The notes beneath the pieces are model-generated. The model searched no databases. It was not told the origin of the DNA and saw only the letters and a list, made by a program, of their open reading frames with translations. This document shows positions 29,290-38,630 of a stretch of DNA of 64,000 nucleotides, piece after piece. Origin of the DNA: Desulfosporosinus hippei DSM 8344 (lineage in GTDB: Bacteria; Bacillota; Desulfitobacteriia; Desulfitobacteriales; Desulfitobacteriaceae). The stretch's first letter is position 1. Every line of letters starts with the position of its first letter. The translations under genes and the position numbers were made by a program. The DNA lies in the NCBI RefSeq assembly GCF_900100785.1, contig NZ_FNCP01000001.1:310001-374000 (forward strand), in the 5' to 3' direction.

Positions 29290-30456
29290 CTATACAAATT
29301 CTTGCAGGATGGAGTTTGCCACAAAGGAATACCGAGGATTCAAGCGGAAATACTCGTCCTCGACGATAAAAATATCAGTATCTTTATAGCGTTCCAAAAC
29401 AGATCTATAAATATCCCTAAGATCAGTTCCGAAGTCAATTTCAAATTCTTTAAGATGAACCCCTGACTCTAGACGCAATCCCAGAATCATCCGCTCAGCC
29501 ATACATTCTTGTAAAGACAATACCTCTTGACCGGTCTCATCAATGGGGCTTTTCCCCTCAGACAAGAGGTTTTTATAAGCACATACATCCTCAATATTTT
29601 TCCAGCGCACCCTGTTTACACATGATACACCGCCAGGTCCCATACCCAGATAATCCGCTCCCCGCCAGTATCCTAAATTATGGCGACACTCATATCCGGG
29701 AAGGGCAAAATTTGAAGTCTCGTAGTTCCGATAACCCTCCAGACCTAAACGTCTTACCGCCCATTCATGCATCTCCGCTTGCTGATCCTCATTCGGAAGG
29801 GTTTTTAAACAACCCCTAGTATTGTTAGTGTCATTACCTACCTCATATTGTTCAAAAAGCGGTGTTCCTTCTTCCAGCATTAATCCATAGAGGGAAAGAT
29901 GCTCCGGTGAATAGGAGAGGGCCTCCTCCAAGGATGCCTGCCAGGCCCGCAGATCTTGTCCGGGTAATCCAAACATAAGATCGAGATTGAGGTTTTCAAA
30001 TCCTGCCGATCTCAAGCGGGCAATGGCCTCACGGGCCTGTGCGGCAGTGTGCACACGCCCTACACCACACAACAAATCATCATCAAAACTCTGAATCCCT
30101 AGTGAAAACCTGTTGATCCCTAAATCTCGGATAAGCCTGGCCTTTTCCACTGTAATAGTCCCCGGGTTCCCTTCCATTGTCTGTTCGACTTCTGGGTTCA
30201 TGGGGAAATACCGTTGAATCATTCCCAGTAACCCTTCTAACTGCAGCTCACTCAAAACCGTTGGAGTTCCACCTCCAATAAAAAGAGAAGACACCCCTGG
30301 AGGGGTATCTTTTTGCCTCTTTGCCATCTCTATTTCTAAGCCCTCTAAATACACAGAGATAAGATCCGAGGAGGAATTTTTTAGGGAGTGAGAATAAAAC
30401 CCACAGTAGTCGCATTTTTGGAGACAAAATGGGACGTGAACGTATAAAGATGGCAT
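29290..30456 (-). CDS. hemW: Radical SAM protein HemW (CPO-III-like)
   Basis: This is a HemW-type radical SAM protein, regarded as a heme chaperone related to oxygen-independent coproporphyrinogen oxidase. The cluster motif CLQKCDYC is near the N-terminus, followed by LFIGGGTPTVLS, EGNPGT and LGIQSFDD. A C-terminal HemN-like domain follows. I chose the ATG at 30456, giving MPSLYVHVPFC as in relatives; a GTG 12 nt earlier is possible. It sits between lepA and hrcA in the standard order. Confidence 0.94.
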   Translation of the reverse strand: MPSLYVHVPFCLQKCDYCGFYSHSLKNSSSDLISVYLEGLEIEMAKRQKDTPPGVSSLFIGGGTPTVLSELQLEGLLGMIQRYFPMNPEVEQTMEGNPGTITVEKARLIRDLGINRFSLGIQSFDDDLLCGVGRVHTAAQAREAIARLRSAGFENLNLDLMFGLPGQDLRAWQASLEEALSYSPEHLSLYGLMLEEGTPLFEQYEVGNDTNNTRGCLKTLPNEDQQAEMHEWAVRRLGLEGYRNYETSNFALPGYECRHNLGYWRGADYLGMGPGGVSCVNRVRWKNIEDVCAYKNLLSEGKSPIDETGQEVLSLQECMAERMILGLRLESGVHLKEFEIDFGTDLRDIYRSVLERYKDTDIFIVEDEYFRLNPRYSFVANSILQEFV

Positions 30457-30476
30457 ACTCGTGCACACTCTTTCTT

Positions 30477-32282
30477 CTAGTCTTCGATCTGTAATACGGC
30501 CATAAAAGCATCTTGGGGAATTTCTACGTTACCCACTTGCTTCATACGCTTTTTCCCAGCCTTTTGCTTTTCCAGGAGTTTTCGTTTACGGGAAATGTCT
30601 CCCCCATAGCATTTAGACAAGACATCTTTTCTCATGGCATTAACGGTTTCACGAGCAATAACTCTACTGCCAATTACAGACTGGATAGGAATTTCAAACA
30701 TGTGCCTAGGAATAATGCCGCGAAGCTTTTCGACAAGCTTCCTGCCACGATTGTATGACTTGGCGCGGTGCACGATAAACGAAAGGGCATCTACCATTTC
30801 CCCATTTAAAAGGATATCTATTTTAACAAGATCTGTTTCCTTATAGCCCGATAGTTCATAATCCAAAGAAGCATACCCTTTAGTTCTCGACTTCAATTGA
30901 TCAAAATAATCAAAAACTATCTCACTTAGAGGAAGCTCATAAATCAGTCTTACCCGGCTCGTTGACACATAATCCATATTACAATAGGCTCCGCGCTTTT
31001 CTTGATTGAGTTCCATAATCGCACCAACATACTCAGACGGAACCAAAATAGTAGCCTTAACAATGGGCTCTTCGATACTGACAATCTGATCAACTTTAGG
31101 GAGATTGGAGGGGTTATCGATACTCAAAACTTCCCCATGAACAGTATTAACCTTGTAAATTACACTGGGTGCCGTAGTGATCAAATTTAGATCATATTCC
31201 CGTTCTAATCGTTCCTGAATAATCTCCATGTGCAGCAGCCCCAGGAAACCGCAGCGAAATCCAAATCCCAAAGCAATGGAAGTCTCCGGCTCAAAAATCA
31301 AACTGGCATCGTTTAGATGGAGCTTTTCCAAAGAATCACGCAATTTATTATAATCGCTCGCCTCGACAGTATAGAGTCCACAAAAGACCATGGGAGTTGC
31401 CTTCCGATATCCGGGAAGTGCTTCAGACGCAGGCTTATCTGCATCCGTAATTGTATCCCCCACCTGGGTATCTTTAACATTCTTGATGCTGGCGGCAATA
31501 AATCCTACTTGACCAGCCTTGAGTTCGTCGACAATACGCATTGAAGGAGCAAAAACTCCAACTTCAGTTACCTCAAAGGATTTCCCGGTGGACATCATCT
31601 GCATTCTTGTCCCTTTAGCAACTCTTCCCTCAACAATTCTGACATAGGAAATAGCACCTTTATAGGCATCAAACTTGGAGTCAAAAATTAAGGCTTTGAG
31701 AGGCGCTTCATCATCTCCTTGAGGAGGTGGCACCATGGTCACAATTCTCTCCAGGATCTCCTCAATCCCGATTCCCGTTTTTGCCGAAGCTAGAATAGCC
31801 TCACTGGCATCCAAGCCAATAACATCCTCTATCTCCTGTTTTACACGTTCAGGCTCTGCACTAGGCAGGTCAATCTTATTAATAACCGAGATCAGTTCCA
31901 GGTTGTTTTCTAAAGCTAAATAAACATTCGCTAAAGTCTGAGCCTCAATTCCTTGAACGGAATCGACAACTAACAGGGCCCCTTCGCAAGCAGCTAAACT
32001 GCGGGATACCTCATAGGTAAAATCTACATGGCCCGGCGTGTCAATCAAATTAAGCTCGTAAACCTCGCCATCCTGAGCCTGATAACTTAAGCGAACTGCC
32101 TGCAGTTTAATTGTAATTCCACGTTCGCGTTCTAAATCCATGGAATCTAGGACTTGTGCTTCCATTTCCCGCTTAGTCAAAGCCCCAGTATATTCAATCA
32201 GTCGATCAGCTAAAGTAGATTTACCATGATCGATATGTGCAATAATCGAAAAATTACGGATACGTTGTGAAGCTTGCGCCAA
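30477..32282 (-). CDS. lepA: Elongation factor 4 (LepA)
   Basis: This is a translational GTPase that back-translocates or remodels stalled ribosomes. The 601 residues carry the G1 motif [21 protein letters not shown] and NKIDLP. EF-G-like domains and the LepA-specific C-terminus ([20 protein letters not shown]) follow. It is the first gene of the conserved lepA-hemW-hrcA block and is preceded by the accessory nif region. Confidence 0.98.
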   Translation of the reverse strand: MAQASQRIRNFSIIAHIDHGKSTLADRLIEYTGALTKREMEAQVLDSMDLERERGITIKLQAVRLSYQAQDGEVYELNLIDTPGHVDFTYEVSRSLAACEGALLVVDSVQGIEAQTLANVYLALENNLELISVINKIDLPSAEPERVKQEIEDVIGLDASEAILASAKTGIGIEEILERIVTMVPPPQGDDEAPLKALIFDSKFDAYKGAISYVRIVEGRVAKGTRMQMMSTGKSFEVTEVGVFAPSMRIVDELKAGQVGFIAASIKNVKDTQVGDTITDADKPASEALPGYRKATPMVFCGLYTVEASDYNKLRDSLEKLHLNDASLIFEPETSIALGFGFRCGFLGLLHMEIIQERLEREYDLNLITTAPSVIYKVNTVHGEVLSIDNPSNLPKVDQIVSIEEPIVKATILVPSEYVGAIMELNQEKRGAYCNMDYVSTSRVRLIYELPLSEIVFDYFDQLKSRTKGYASLDYELSGYKETDLVKIDILLNGEMVDALSFIVHRAKSYNRGRKLVEKLRGIIPRHMFEIPIQSVIGSRVIARETVNAMRKDVLSKCYGGDISRKRKLLEKQKAGKKRMKQVGNVEIPQDAFMAVLQIED

Positions 32283-32409
32283 GATCCTGCCCTCATTTCT
32301 ATAATCAAGTTTAAAATTGAAACCTAGATATTCTAAACACTAATTATAACAGCTAAGAGGGGGATTTCGCAAGATTTCCTGAATAAACAAGGCATAATCA
32401 GTCTTCACA

Positions 32410-32443
32410 ACATAATAGGACCGACTAATCGGCCCTATTATGT
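32410..32443 (-). terminator. Hairpin downstream of the AraC-type regulator
   Basis: CATAATAGG pairs with CCTATTATG, with an inner CCGA/TCGG, between the regulator stop (32620) and lepA. The minus-strand tail is only moderately T-rich. The rest of the 32283-32619 gap holds a palindrome near 32523 and no gene. Confidence 0.5.
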
Positions 32444-32522
32444 GAAATATGATAGTTTGTACTTATATAATAGCTCTTGGACTTCCTGACTGAATCCGTA
32501 CGTTACTCCTCCGTCGGGAAAA

Positions 32523-32558
32523 GAGGTCAAATTGTGCAGCGCTGCATAATTTGACCTC
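32523..32558. repeat. 36-bp near-perfect palindrome
   Basis: The left arm GAGGTCAAATTGTGCAGC and the right arm GCTGCATAATTTGACCTC differ from perfect symmetry at one position. There is no loop. It is followed by CAACTCCA and GCCAAAGGCTGTTTT. A similar pairing of a palindrome with ACAAAGGCTGTTTT occurs near 62337-62475. No function is known. Confidence 0.55.
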
Positions 32559-32619
32559 AACTCCAAGGGCAGGGTTTGTGATGCCAAAGGCTGTTTTTTC
32601 CTGGCTAAACAAGAAACTT

Positions 32620-33507
32620 CTAATCACCGGAATTATTTCTTTTTAATACAGGTATCCATATCTCACTTCGAAATGTTGGTGAACTAACATCCTTATGCTC
32701 GTTCCATAAGATCTCCGGCCCTTGAATTTGTTCATAGTTTGAGGATGGAAACCACTCGGAGTAAATCCGCCCCCAAATGTTTTGCAAAGTTTCCGGGAAG
32801 GGCCCTACTGCTTCAAATACCGCCCAAGTTGAGGCAGCAACATCAAGTTGGGTCAAGTTCTCCGGGCACTCCTGAGATGTTGCCACCCCAATATAATGAT
32901 CCAGCTCTCCTTTTTCCTCCATTCGTCCAGAAGAGAAGTTCACGGATGCACTAATCAGGCCTAAGGGCTCGATATCAGAAAGAGCCTTCATCTGATTGAT
33001 CTTCTCAAGATTTAAGCTTTGCCACATGGCGGCAATTTCCGGATTAACCCCGTGGAATATTATCGGAACCCTCTTCTTAATACCTACTATGTGAAAATCC
33101 CCTTTTTCTTCGATGCGATAGTTCATTTCATTGCCCCCTTTAATTGATAATTGGAAGGTCATCCTTGGAAAGGCTTTTAATGATTGGCCATTGTTTTTAG
33201 CTTCTGACGGTGTTACCCCATGCAAGTTTTGAAATGCTCTTGTAAAAGAGTCCGGAGAGCTGTAGCCATATTTCAAGGCAACATCAATAATTTTTGTATT
33301 CCCATGCCTCAGTTCAAAAGCAGCCAGGGTTAAGCGTCGGCGGCGGATGTACTCTGATAAAGTAACACCTGCCAGATAGGAAAACATTCGTGTGAAATGA
33401 TATTCAGAGCAAAAAGCCAGCCTGGCTACTTCTTTAAAGTCAATATCCTCGGTGAGGTTTTCTTCAATATATTCAAGGGCTCCATTCATATTTTTTAGCA
33501 AATCCAT
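32620..33507 (-). CDS. AraC-family regulator with GyrI-like effector domain
   Basis: This is a transcription regulator of 295 residues. Two AraC helix-turn-helix motifs lie at the N-terminus ([24 protein letters not shown] and [25 protein letters not shown]). A GyrI-like/SOUL-type small-molecule binding domain occupies the C-terminal 160 residues ([37 protein letters not shown]). Such proteins often sense drugs or hydrophobic ligands. AGGAGGTCAGCACC precedes the ATG. It is monocistronic at the edge of the nif block, and no target is visible. Confidence 0.92.
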   Translation of the reverse strand: MDLLKNMNGALEYIEENLTEDIDFKEVARLAFCSEYHFTRMFSYLAGVTLSEYIRRRRLTLAAFELRHGNTKIIDVALKYGYSSPDSFTRAFQNLHGVTPSEAKNNGQSLKAFPRMTFQLSIKGGNEMNYRIEEKGDFHIVGIKKRVPIIFHGVNPEIAAMWQSLNLEKINQMKALSDIEPLGLISASVNFSSGRMEEKGELDHYIGVATSQECPENLTQLDVAASTWAVFEAVGPFPETLQNIWGRIYSEWFPSSNYEQIQGPEILWNEHKDVSSPTFRSEIWIPVLKRNNSGD

Positions 33508-33739
33508 GGTGCTGACCTCCTTTCAAGAATAGAATAGCAGAAATGAATTGAGACTATCCGACACTTCATGCCCCAATATGTAGGTCTAAATCCATTTTGA
33601 CCGATAACACCTATATTATGTTCAAGTTAAGTTTAAAGTGTAAAAGTTTAAATTCCAAATTCTATAATTTATAAATCGATGGATAATATAAGCCCTGCGA
33701 AAACTTTGTCCCTAAAAATCAAAGTAATATTTCGATTAA

Positions 33740-33780
33740 AAAACGGTCTTTTCCACTGTCGAGTGGAAGAGACCGTTTTT
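33740..33780 (-). terminator. Terminator downstream of fchA
   Basis: A strong stem (AACGGTCTCTTCCACT with AGTGGAAAAGACCGTT on the minus strand) is followed by TTTTAATCG. It lies 80 nt past the cyclodeaminase stop and ends the ftcD-fchA transcript. The rest of 33508-33861 shows no gene. Confidence 0.85.
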
Positions 33781-33861
33781 GCTTTGATAGTTAGATATGT
33801 GAAATGTGGGATGTGAAACCAAGACTTAAAGTTTTCGGACGACCTCTTGCTATAGCCTGCC

Positions 33862-34488
33862 TTACCCAATGACTTCTTTAGCTTTGTCTAATATCAAATG
33901 ATAAGTCTTATCCGCCTCTGCTTGCAGCTCTGTAAACTTAGCTCTAATACTTTGGAGAAACTCCTCATCTTTGATTGAACCCAGATTAATCTTAACGTTG
34001 AAAATCGCCCCCTGAAAGCCTGCATAAGCTGTAACTCCAGAAACTGAAGCATCGCAGGCAGTGTTGGGATTTCCGATTGTCAGGACTCTGATCGAAAGTT
34101 GCAAAACCTCAAGGCAACACTCCGCAACCTTAAGGGGCAGAAGAGTTGCTTGAATAGTAGCCTCCTGGATCTTTTCTGACCTATGAGCTTTCTCAGCTTC
34201 AGTCTCCTTAGGCAATTTATAGGCCTTCATGACTTCATTAAAAGCATCCGTATCCAGATCAACATATTCTAACAAACGATTCTTTAAAACAATCCCTTTT
34301 TCTTTTATTTGGACAATCTCCTCTTGAACACTGCTAAATTTGGGCTTTCCTTCTGTGAAATTACAAACCATTAAACTTAAAGCTGCACCTAAAGATCCAA
34401 CCAAGGCCGCCGCACTTCCGCCTCCGGGAGCCGGCGAATTGCTCCCTAACTCTTCCACAAATTCACTGACCCTCTTGTCAATTAACAA
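33862..34488 (-). CDS. fchA: Formimidoyltetrahydrofolate cyclodeaminase
   Basis: This is a FTCD_C-family enzyme that converts 5-formimino-tetrahydrofolate to methenyl-tetrahydrofolate and ammonia. The 208 residues contain NSPAPGGGSAAALVGSLGAAL, seen here as SPAPGGGSAAAL followed by VGSLGAALSLMV. The C-terminal NTACDASVSGVTAYAGFQGA block is also present. It starts 15 nt after ftcD. Together they perform the last steps of formiminoglutamate use, releasing ammonia and a one-carbon folate. Confidence 0.93.
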   Translation of the reverse strand: MLIDKRVSEFVEELGSNSPAPGGGSAAALVGSLGAALSLMVCNFTEGKPKFSSVQEEIVQIKEKGIVLKNRLLEYVDLDTDAFNEVMKAYKLPKETEAEKAHRSEKIQEATIQATLLPLKVAECCLEVLQLSIRVLTIGNPNTACDASVSGVTAYAGFQGAIFNVKINLGSIKDEEFLQSIRAKFTELQAEADKTYHLILDKAKEVIG

Positions 34489-34503
34489 TATTCTCCCCCC
34501 ATT

Positions 34504-35403
34504 TCAGTCTTCAACTAAGTTTTCTTCAAAAACCTGCTTCCGATCAAAGTTTTCTAAGCGTAAATAAAACTCAGCAACATCCAAAAGGGCCTGCATAGGA
34601 GTCACACCGATTAACTCACTGCCAATAACATTGACACCGTACCGTGCTGCCTCGGATTTAACAGTCTCAAAAACTCGGTACAAAGGTGTGCCGGTGTAAT
34701 TAACCATGTTAATCGATACCTGCGCCACATCCCGATCCTCTAACATGACCCCCATGGCTCGAACATATTTAAATCCGCCTTTAACCTCTCGGATAGAATC
34801 AGCAATCTTTTTAGCAATGCTGAGATCATTGGTACCCAGATTAATATTATAGGCCACCAAAAACTGCCGTGCCCCAACGACAGTAGCTCCGGCGGTAGGA
34901 TGCATCTTCGGCTGCCCATAATCAGGATGGCGCTCCGGTTGGCTGATCGCTTCTTTTAACCCTTCGTACTCTCCTTTTCTCACATCAGGGAGCCTTCTTC
35001 TGCCGGGAACTCGGGCAGCCTCTTCGTATAAGTAGACAGGAATATCCAACTTACTCGCAATTTCCGAACCCAGCTCATTAGCTAATTGTATGCATTCCTC
35101 CATGCTAATTTCTTTGACCGGTATGAAGGGAATTACGTCCGTCGCCCCAACCCGGGGATGTCCTCCTTGCTGTTGCTCCATATCAATCAATTCGCAAGCC
35201 TTAGCACAAGCATTGAAGGCTGCTAGCTTAACACTTTGGGGCTCTCCCACAAAGGTCACAACTGTCCGATTATGACTGGCATCAGGCTTAACATCCAGAA
35301 GCTTTACCCCCTTGACCTGCTTGACCTCGGATACAATAGCCTCAATCACCTCCGGACGACGACCCTCACTAAAATTTGGCACGCATTCAACGAGTTTTCC
35401 CAT
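34504..35403 (-). CDS. ftcD: Glutamate formimidoyltransferase
   Basis: This enzyme transfers the formimino group from N-formimino-L-glutamate to tetrahydrofolate, a step of histidine (or purine) degradation. The 299 residues begin GKLVECVPNFSEGRRPEVIE, the family signature. They carry the substrate-site segments SHNRTVVTFVGEP and QQGGHPRVGATDVIPF, and KMHPTAGATVVGARQFLVAYN. No hutH, hutU or hutI lies in this window. The gene is downstream of the nif operon, separated by a 16-bp hairpin. Confidence 0.95.
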   Translation of the reverse strand: MGKLVECVPNFSEGRRPEVIEAIVSEVKQVKGVKLLDVKPDASHNRTVVTFVGEPQSVKLAAFNACAKACELIDMEQQQGGHPRVGATDVIPFIPVKEISMEECIQLANELGSEIASKLDIPVYLYEEAARVPGRRRLPDVRKGEYEGLKEAISQPERHPDYGQPKMHPTAGATVVGARQFLVAYNINLGTNDLSIAKKIADSIREVKGGFKYVRAMGVMLEDRDVAQVSINMVNYTGTPLYRVFETVKSEAARYGVNVIGSELIGVTPMQALLDVAEFYLRLENFDRKQVFEENLVED

Positions 35404-35611
35404 TCATTTTACCCCTCTCTAATTCAGTGACTTCCTGATTATGTAATAGAAAGCTTCAGTAAAGCAACTCCAGTTAAGACAAGTATAACTCCAATAATTT
35501 TACGTATCAAATTCTATGGTTCTTTGAGAACAACAATTTCATGATTATTGTAATAACCGGTCTGGGCACTTTCGAAAAAATAGGGTTCAATTGTCCAATT
35601 CAACGGTAAAT

Positions 35612-35659
35612 GACAAAAACCTTCTTTACAAGCTTGGTGCTTAAAAGAAGGTTTTTGTC
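35612..35659 (-). terminator. Terminator-like hairpin at the end of the nif operon
   Basis: The arms GACAAAAACCTTCTTT and AAAGAAGGTTTTTGTC form a perfect 16-bp stem with a 16-nt loop, 15 nt past the nifV stop. The U-run is inside the stem, so the tail is imperfect. It probably separates nif from ftcD. The rest of the 35404-35674 gap shows nothing. Confidence 0.65.
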
Positions 35660-35674
35660 GCATCTTTTGTTCTA

Positions 35675-36790
35675 TCATGAGCTCAACACAATTCCTAGGA
35701 TTTCCTCTTCCTCCAGAGGTCTATCTAACTGGTCTATTTTATCAAGGGTCTTATTTAGAAGTTGATTCACAGTCTCTTGATCATGGGCCATTCCCCTGGA
35801 TTTCAGGAGCCATACCACATTCTTAAACTTTGTCTGTTTACCAAAGGAGGTGGAATGCTTTCTGCCTACACTTTCCGGTGGAAAGGTTTGATAATTAGCA
35901 AAGTCCTTCTGGATTCCGTCAATGTGTATCGACGATGTATGAGTGAAGACGTCCGCCCCAATAATGGGTTTGGCCCGTGGGACTACACGGCCGGCGGCGG
36001 AACTAACCATTAAAGCAATTGAATTTAACCGTTTTAGATCTAGCTTCACCTCTTGCTTGAGACTATATTTCAGGGCAACAGCAACCTCCTCAAGGGCTGA
36101 ATTTCCCGCTCTCTCCCCTAATCCTCCCACTGTGACACTGACTGCTTTAAAGCCTGCCTGGACTGCGGCCAGAGAATTTGCCGTGGCCATCCCTAAATCG
36201 TTATGGGCGTGGAATTCTAAAGGAATCTTCGAGGATCTGGCTAAATCTTGCAGCTTGAAGAAAACATTCAAAGGTTCCATGACCCCCAAGGTATCTGCAA
36301 ATCGAATTCGATCAACTCCTAACTTCTCAGCCTCCGAAATGATCTCTTTTAAAAAATCCAAATCTGCTCGACTGGCATCTTCCAGTCCCAGCACAATATA
36401 ACCGACTTCTTTTTTAGCTTCACTGACACATTGACCCATTTGCTCAAGAAGCCAAGCCCGATCCTTTCTTAGTTTATGCTTAATTTGCTGTTCTGAGGTA
36501 GGAAGGGAAATCGCAACTCCCTCAACCCCCGTTCGATAACTGGCCAGGAGATCTGCTTGAACAACTCGATTCCAAGTAATTAAACGCACCGGCAAATTCA
36601 AAGCTACCAGCTGAGAAATTTTCTTAGCTTCTGAACTGCCCATGGCTGGAACTCCTACTTCCAACTCATCGATGCCGGCATCCGCCAAAGCCCGGGCAAT
36701 CATTTCTTTCTCCGGCCCATTAAATGAAACTCCCGGAGCCTGCTCACCATCTCTTAAGGTTGTATCACATAATAATACCCGCTGCTCCAT
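35675..36790 (-). CDS. nifV: Homocitrate synthase NifV
   Basis: This enzyme condenses acetyl-CoA and 2-oxoglutarate to R-homocitrate, the organic ligand of FeMo-cofactor. It has 371 residues from the ATG at 36790, which has AAGGAG upstream; a longer frame reaches into nifB. The DRE-TIM signature LLCDTTLRDGEQAPGVSF, the metal-site HAHNDLGMA and GLGERAGN are visible. It is the last gene of the nif operon, 23 nt after nifB. A leuA-type isopropylmalate synthase is less likely, given the context and length. Confidence 0.95.
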   Translation of the reverse strand: MEQRVLLCDTTLRDGEQAPGVSFNGPEKEMIARALADAGIDELEVGVPAMGSSEAKKISQLVALNLPVRLITWNRVVQADLLASYRTGVEGVAISLPTSEQQIKHKLRKDRAWLLEQMGQCVSEAKKEVGYIVLGLEDASRADLDFLKEIISEAEKLGVDRIRFADTLGVMEPLNVFFKLQDLARSSKIPLEFHAHNDLGMATANSLAAVQAGFKAVSVTVGGLGERAGNSALEEVAVALKYSLKQEVKLDLKRLNSIALMVSSAAGRVVPRAKPIIGADVFTHTSSIHIDGIQKDFANYQTFPPESVGRKHSTSFGKQTKFKNVVWLLKSRGMAHDQETVNQLLNKTLDKIDQLDRPLEEEEILGIVLSS

Positions 36791-36813
36791 CTTAAATAAC
36801 TCCTTTTTAGTTT

Positions 36814-37650
36814 TTAGACTAAGCCGATGGCATCTGCCCGGCATTGTTGACAATGCATCATTTGCGGGAGAATAGAAGACAGAACGCTGCGATAATTCTT
36901 AATCAATTCAATCGGGGGGGCTGCTTTGTGAGCAAGTTTTCCTTGAGGGATCAAGGGCAGTAAATTATGGATATGGGCTCCTCTCTTTTTAACATCTAAA
37001 GCCAAACTATATAATAAATGCTCATTGATACCCGGCATAACCACCGTATTAACTTTTATAGTCATTCCGGCTTTGGCTGCCAGCTCCAGTCCAAGTAATT
37101 GATTATGGATCAGCACTCTGGCCCCACTGGGTCCAATCATAGTTTTCCCTTGCCAACGGACATGGCTGTATATCTTAGACCCCACCTGCTCATCCAGTGT
37201 ATTAATCGTCACAGTAACATGAGAAACCCCAATATCCACTAATTCAGCTATTTTTTCCGGTAAGAGAAGCCCATTGGAACTCAAACAAAGAATCATATCC
37301 GGGAAGTTCTCTTTCACCTTCCTCAAAGTTTTAAAGGTTTCCTCATTAGCTAAGGGTTCTCCCGGTCCGGCAATCCCTACAACCGTTAATTGCGATCCAA
37401 TGGCAGAGGATTTTGCCTTAAGGACTGTTTCAATGGCTTCATCTGAATTAATAACCTTACTGGTTACTCCTGGGCGGGACTCATTAGCACAATCAAATTT
37501 ACGCACACAATAATTGCAGGAAATATTACACTCCGGGGCCACTGCTAAGTGTATTCGACCGGTTTTCCCGTGCCCTGAAGGTGAGAAACAAGGATGTCCT
37601 TGATTTAAATTTGAGCCGGCCATGTTTGCATGATTGCATTCTCTATGCAT
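36814..37650 (-). CDS. nifB: Nitrogenase cofactor biosynthesis protein NifB
   Basis: This radical SAM enzyme makes NifB-co, the 8Fe-9S-C precursor of FeMo-cofactor. It has 278 residues from the ATG with GGGAGAG before it. The radical SAM cysteines are C41, C45 and C48 (CNISCNYC), followed by VRKFDCANESRPGV. Further cysteines at the C-terminus (CQQCRADAIG) may bind accessory clusters. It is the short form without a fused NifX domain. A ferredoxin and a NifX-like protein are encoded separately just upstream. Confidence 0.97.
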   Translation of the reverse strand: MHRECNHANMAGSNLNQGHPCFSPSGHGKTGRIHLAVAPECNISCNYCVRKFDCANESRPGVTSKVINSDEAIETVLKAKSSAIGSQLTVVGIAGPGEPLANEETFKTLRKVKENFPDMILCLSSNGLLLPEKIAELVDIGVSHVTVTINTLDEQVGSKIYSHVRWQGKTMIGPSGARVLIHNQLLGLELAAKAGMTIKVNTVVMPGINEHLLYSLALDVKKRGAHIHNLLPLIPQGKLAHKAAPPIELIKNYRSVLSSILPQMMHCQQCRADAIGLV

Positions 37651-37766
37651 ATTAATCTCTCCCATCGTTCATTTATTTTGTAATCTAACTCTCTCTTCAA
37701 TAGTTATTTGTTTGTCATCATGCACACCTGGCCATTTATAGGCGAACCTTTGCACGTCACTTCCAA

Positions 37767-38036
37767 TTAAGCAGTTTTCGGTTTAAATGAGTACGCTCGG
37801 CGAACGCAAACCCTGCCGCAAGCTTGACAACCAATACATTGATCCTTGTTAACAATCTTCGCAACATAGCGCTCCGTCCCCTCATCATCTTCAAAGCTTT
37901 CTATCCCTAAGCATTCTTGCCCACAAAGTTTTACACATCGCCCACATCCTAAACAGACATCTTTGTTGATTTCTTCCACATATTGGGGTGTCCAGGGCAT
38001 TTCCCCAAAGGTTCTATACGTCAAAACCTCGCTCAA
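37767..38036 (-). CDS. 2[4Fe-4S] ferredoxin, nif-specific
   Basis: This is a small electron carrier of 89 residues. Two CxxCxxCxxxC motifs lie at C28, C31, C34, C38 and at C67, C70, C73, C77. The N-terminal TYRTFGEMPWTPQYVEEI resembles nif-associated ferredoxin III (FdxB type). Lying between nifX-like and nifB, it probably supplies electrons or clusters for NifB or nitrogenase maturation. Confidence 0.92.
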   Translation of the reverse strand: MSEVLTYRTFGEMPWTPQYVEEINKDVCLGCGRCVKLCGQECLGIESFEDDEGTERYVAKIVNKDQCIGCQACGRVCVRRAYSFKPKTA

Positions 38037-38132
38037 ATTCTGCTCATCTCCTTTTAGTAATTAGAATATTTATGCTTGTAAGGCAACCTCCAAATTTGGG
38101 AAACTCCAATCTTAAAGGGCTTGCTAAGACTC

Positions 38133-38600
38133 CTAACTTTGGCTGTGTCCTAATTTCTTTTGCAGCCAAGGCGGCAGTCTCTTGGATTGCAGTAATTTAT
38201 TGACCTTGATTAATTCCTCTTCAATAGGAGTTCCTTCCGTCACTTTTAACGGATGAATCCCACTTTGAACCAGCCGGGCCGCTGCCGGACCACCAATCTG
38301 AGTGCAATACACGATTGCACAGCGGTTAAGCATTTTGATCCGAACGTCAACCTTATCTTCGGATTCTTCCATATCCTCAGCCTTAAGAGATGTATGGATA
38401 ATTCCTTGCGGGCTGTCTGTGAATTTATACATTTCAAAGGCTGGGGATGAAGCAAAATGCGAGTCAATTGTTTTTCCGTCGCTGCTGGCAAAGGCTATTA
38501 ACATACCTTGACCCTCCTCGAAAACCATATTGTCTCCTTCTACCTTCTTGATTACTGGTGTCATATCAGCAATTTGTCCTTCATTTAAATGGCTTTTCAT
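38133..38600 (-). CDS. nifX: NifX-like iron-molybdenum cofactor binding protein
   Basis: This is a Nitro_FeMo-Co (NifX/NafY) domain protein of 155 residues that would carry NifB-co or the cofactor intermediate between NifB and NifEN. The core AFASSDGKTIDSHFASSPAFEMYKF and VYCTQIGGPAAARLVQSG matches the family. The first 30 residues and the C-terminal PPWLQKKLGHSQS are typical of NifX in this group. It lies 31 nt after nifN. Confidence 0.88.
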   Translation of the reverse strand: MKSHLNEGQIADMTPVIKKVEGDNMVFEEGQGMLIAFASSDGKTIDSHFASSPAFEMYKFTDSPQGIIHTSLKAEDMEESEDKVDVRIKMLNRCAIVYCTQIGGPAAARLVQSGIHPLKVTEGTPIEEELIKVNKLLQSKRLPPWLQKKLGHSQS

Positions 38601-38630
38601 CCTATTTATACCTTTAACCTTAGGCCCTTT

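Noticed and set aside
32620-33507. AraC-type gene as regulator of nif
   Set aside because: It is separated from nif by ftcD-fchA and terminators. Its GyrI-like domain points to small hydrophobic ligands, and there is no evidence for a nif link.
33669-33869. 66-codon minus-strand frame downstream of fchA
   Set aside because: It crosses the strong terminator at 33740-33780 and has no recognisable start signal or family.
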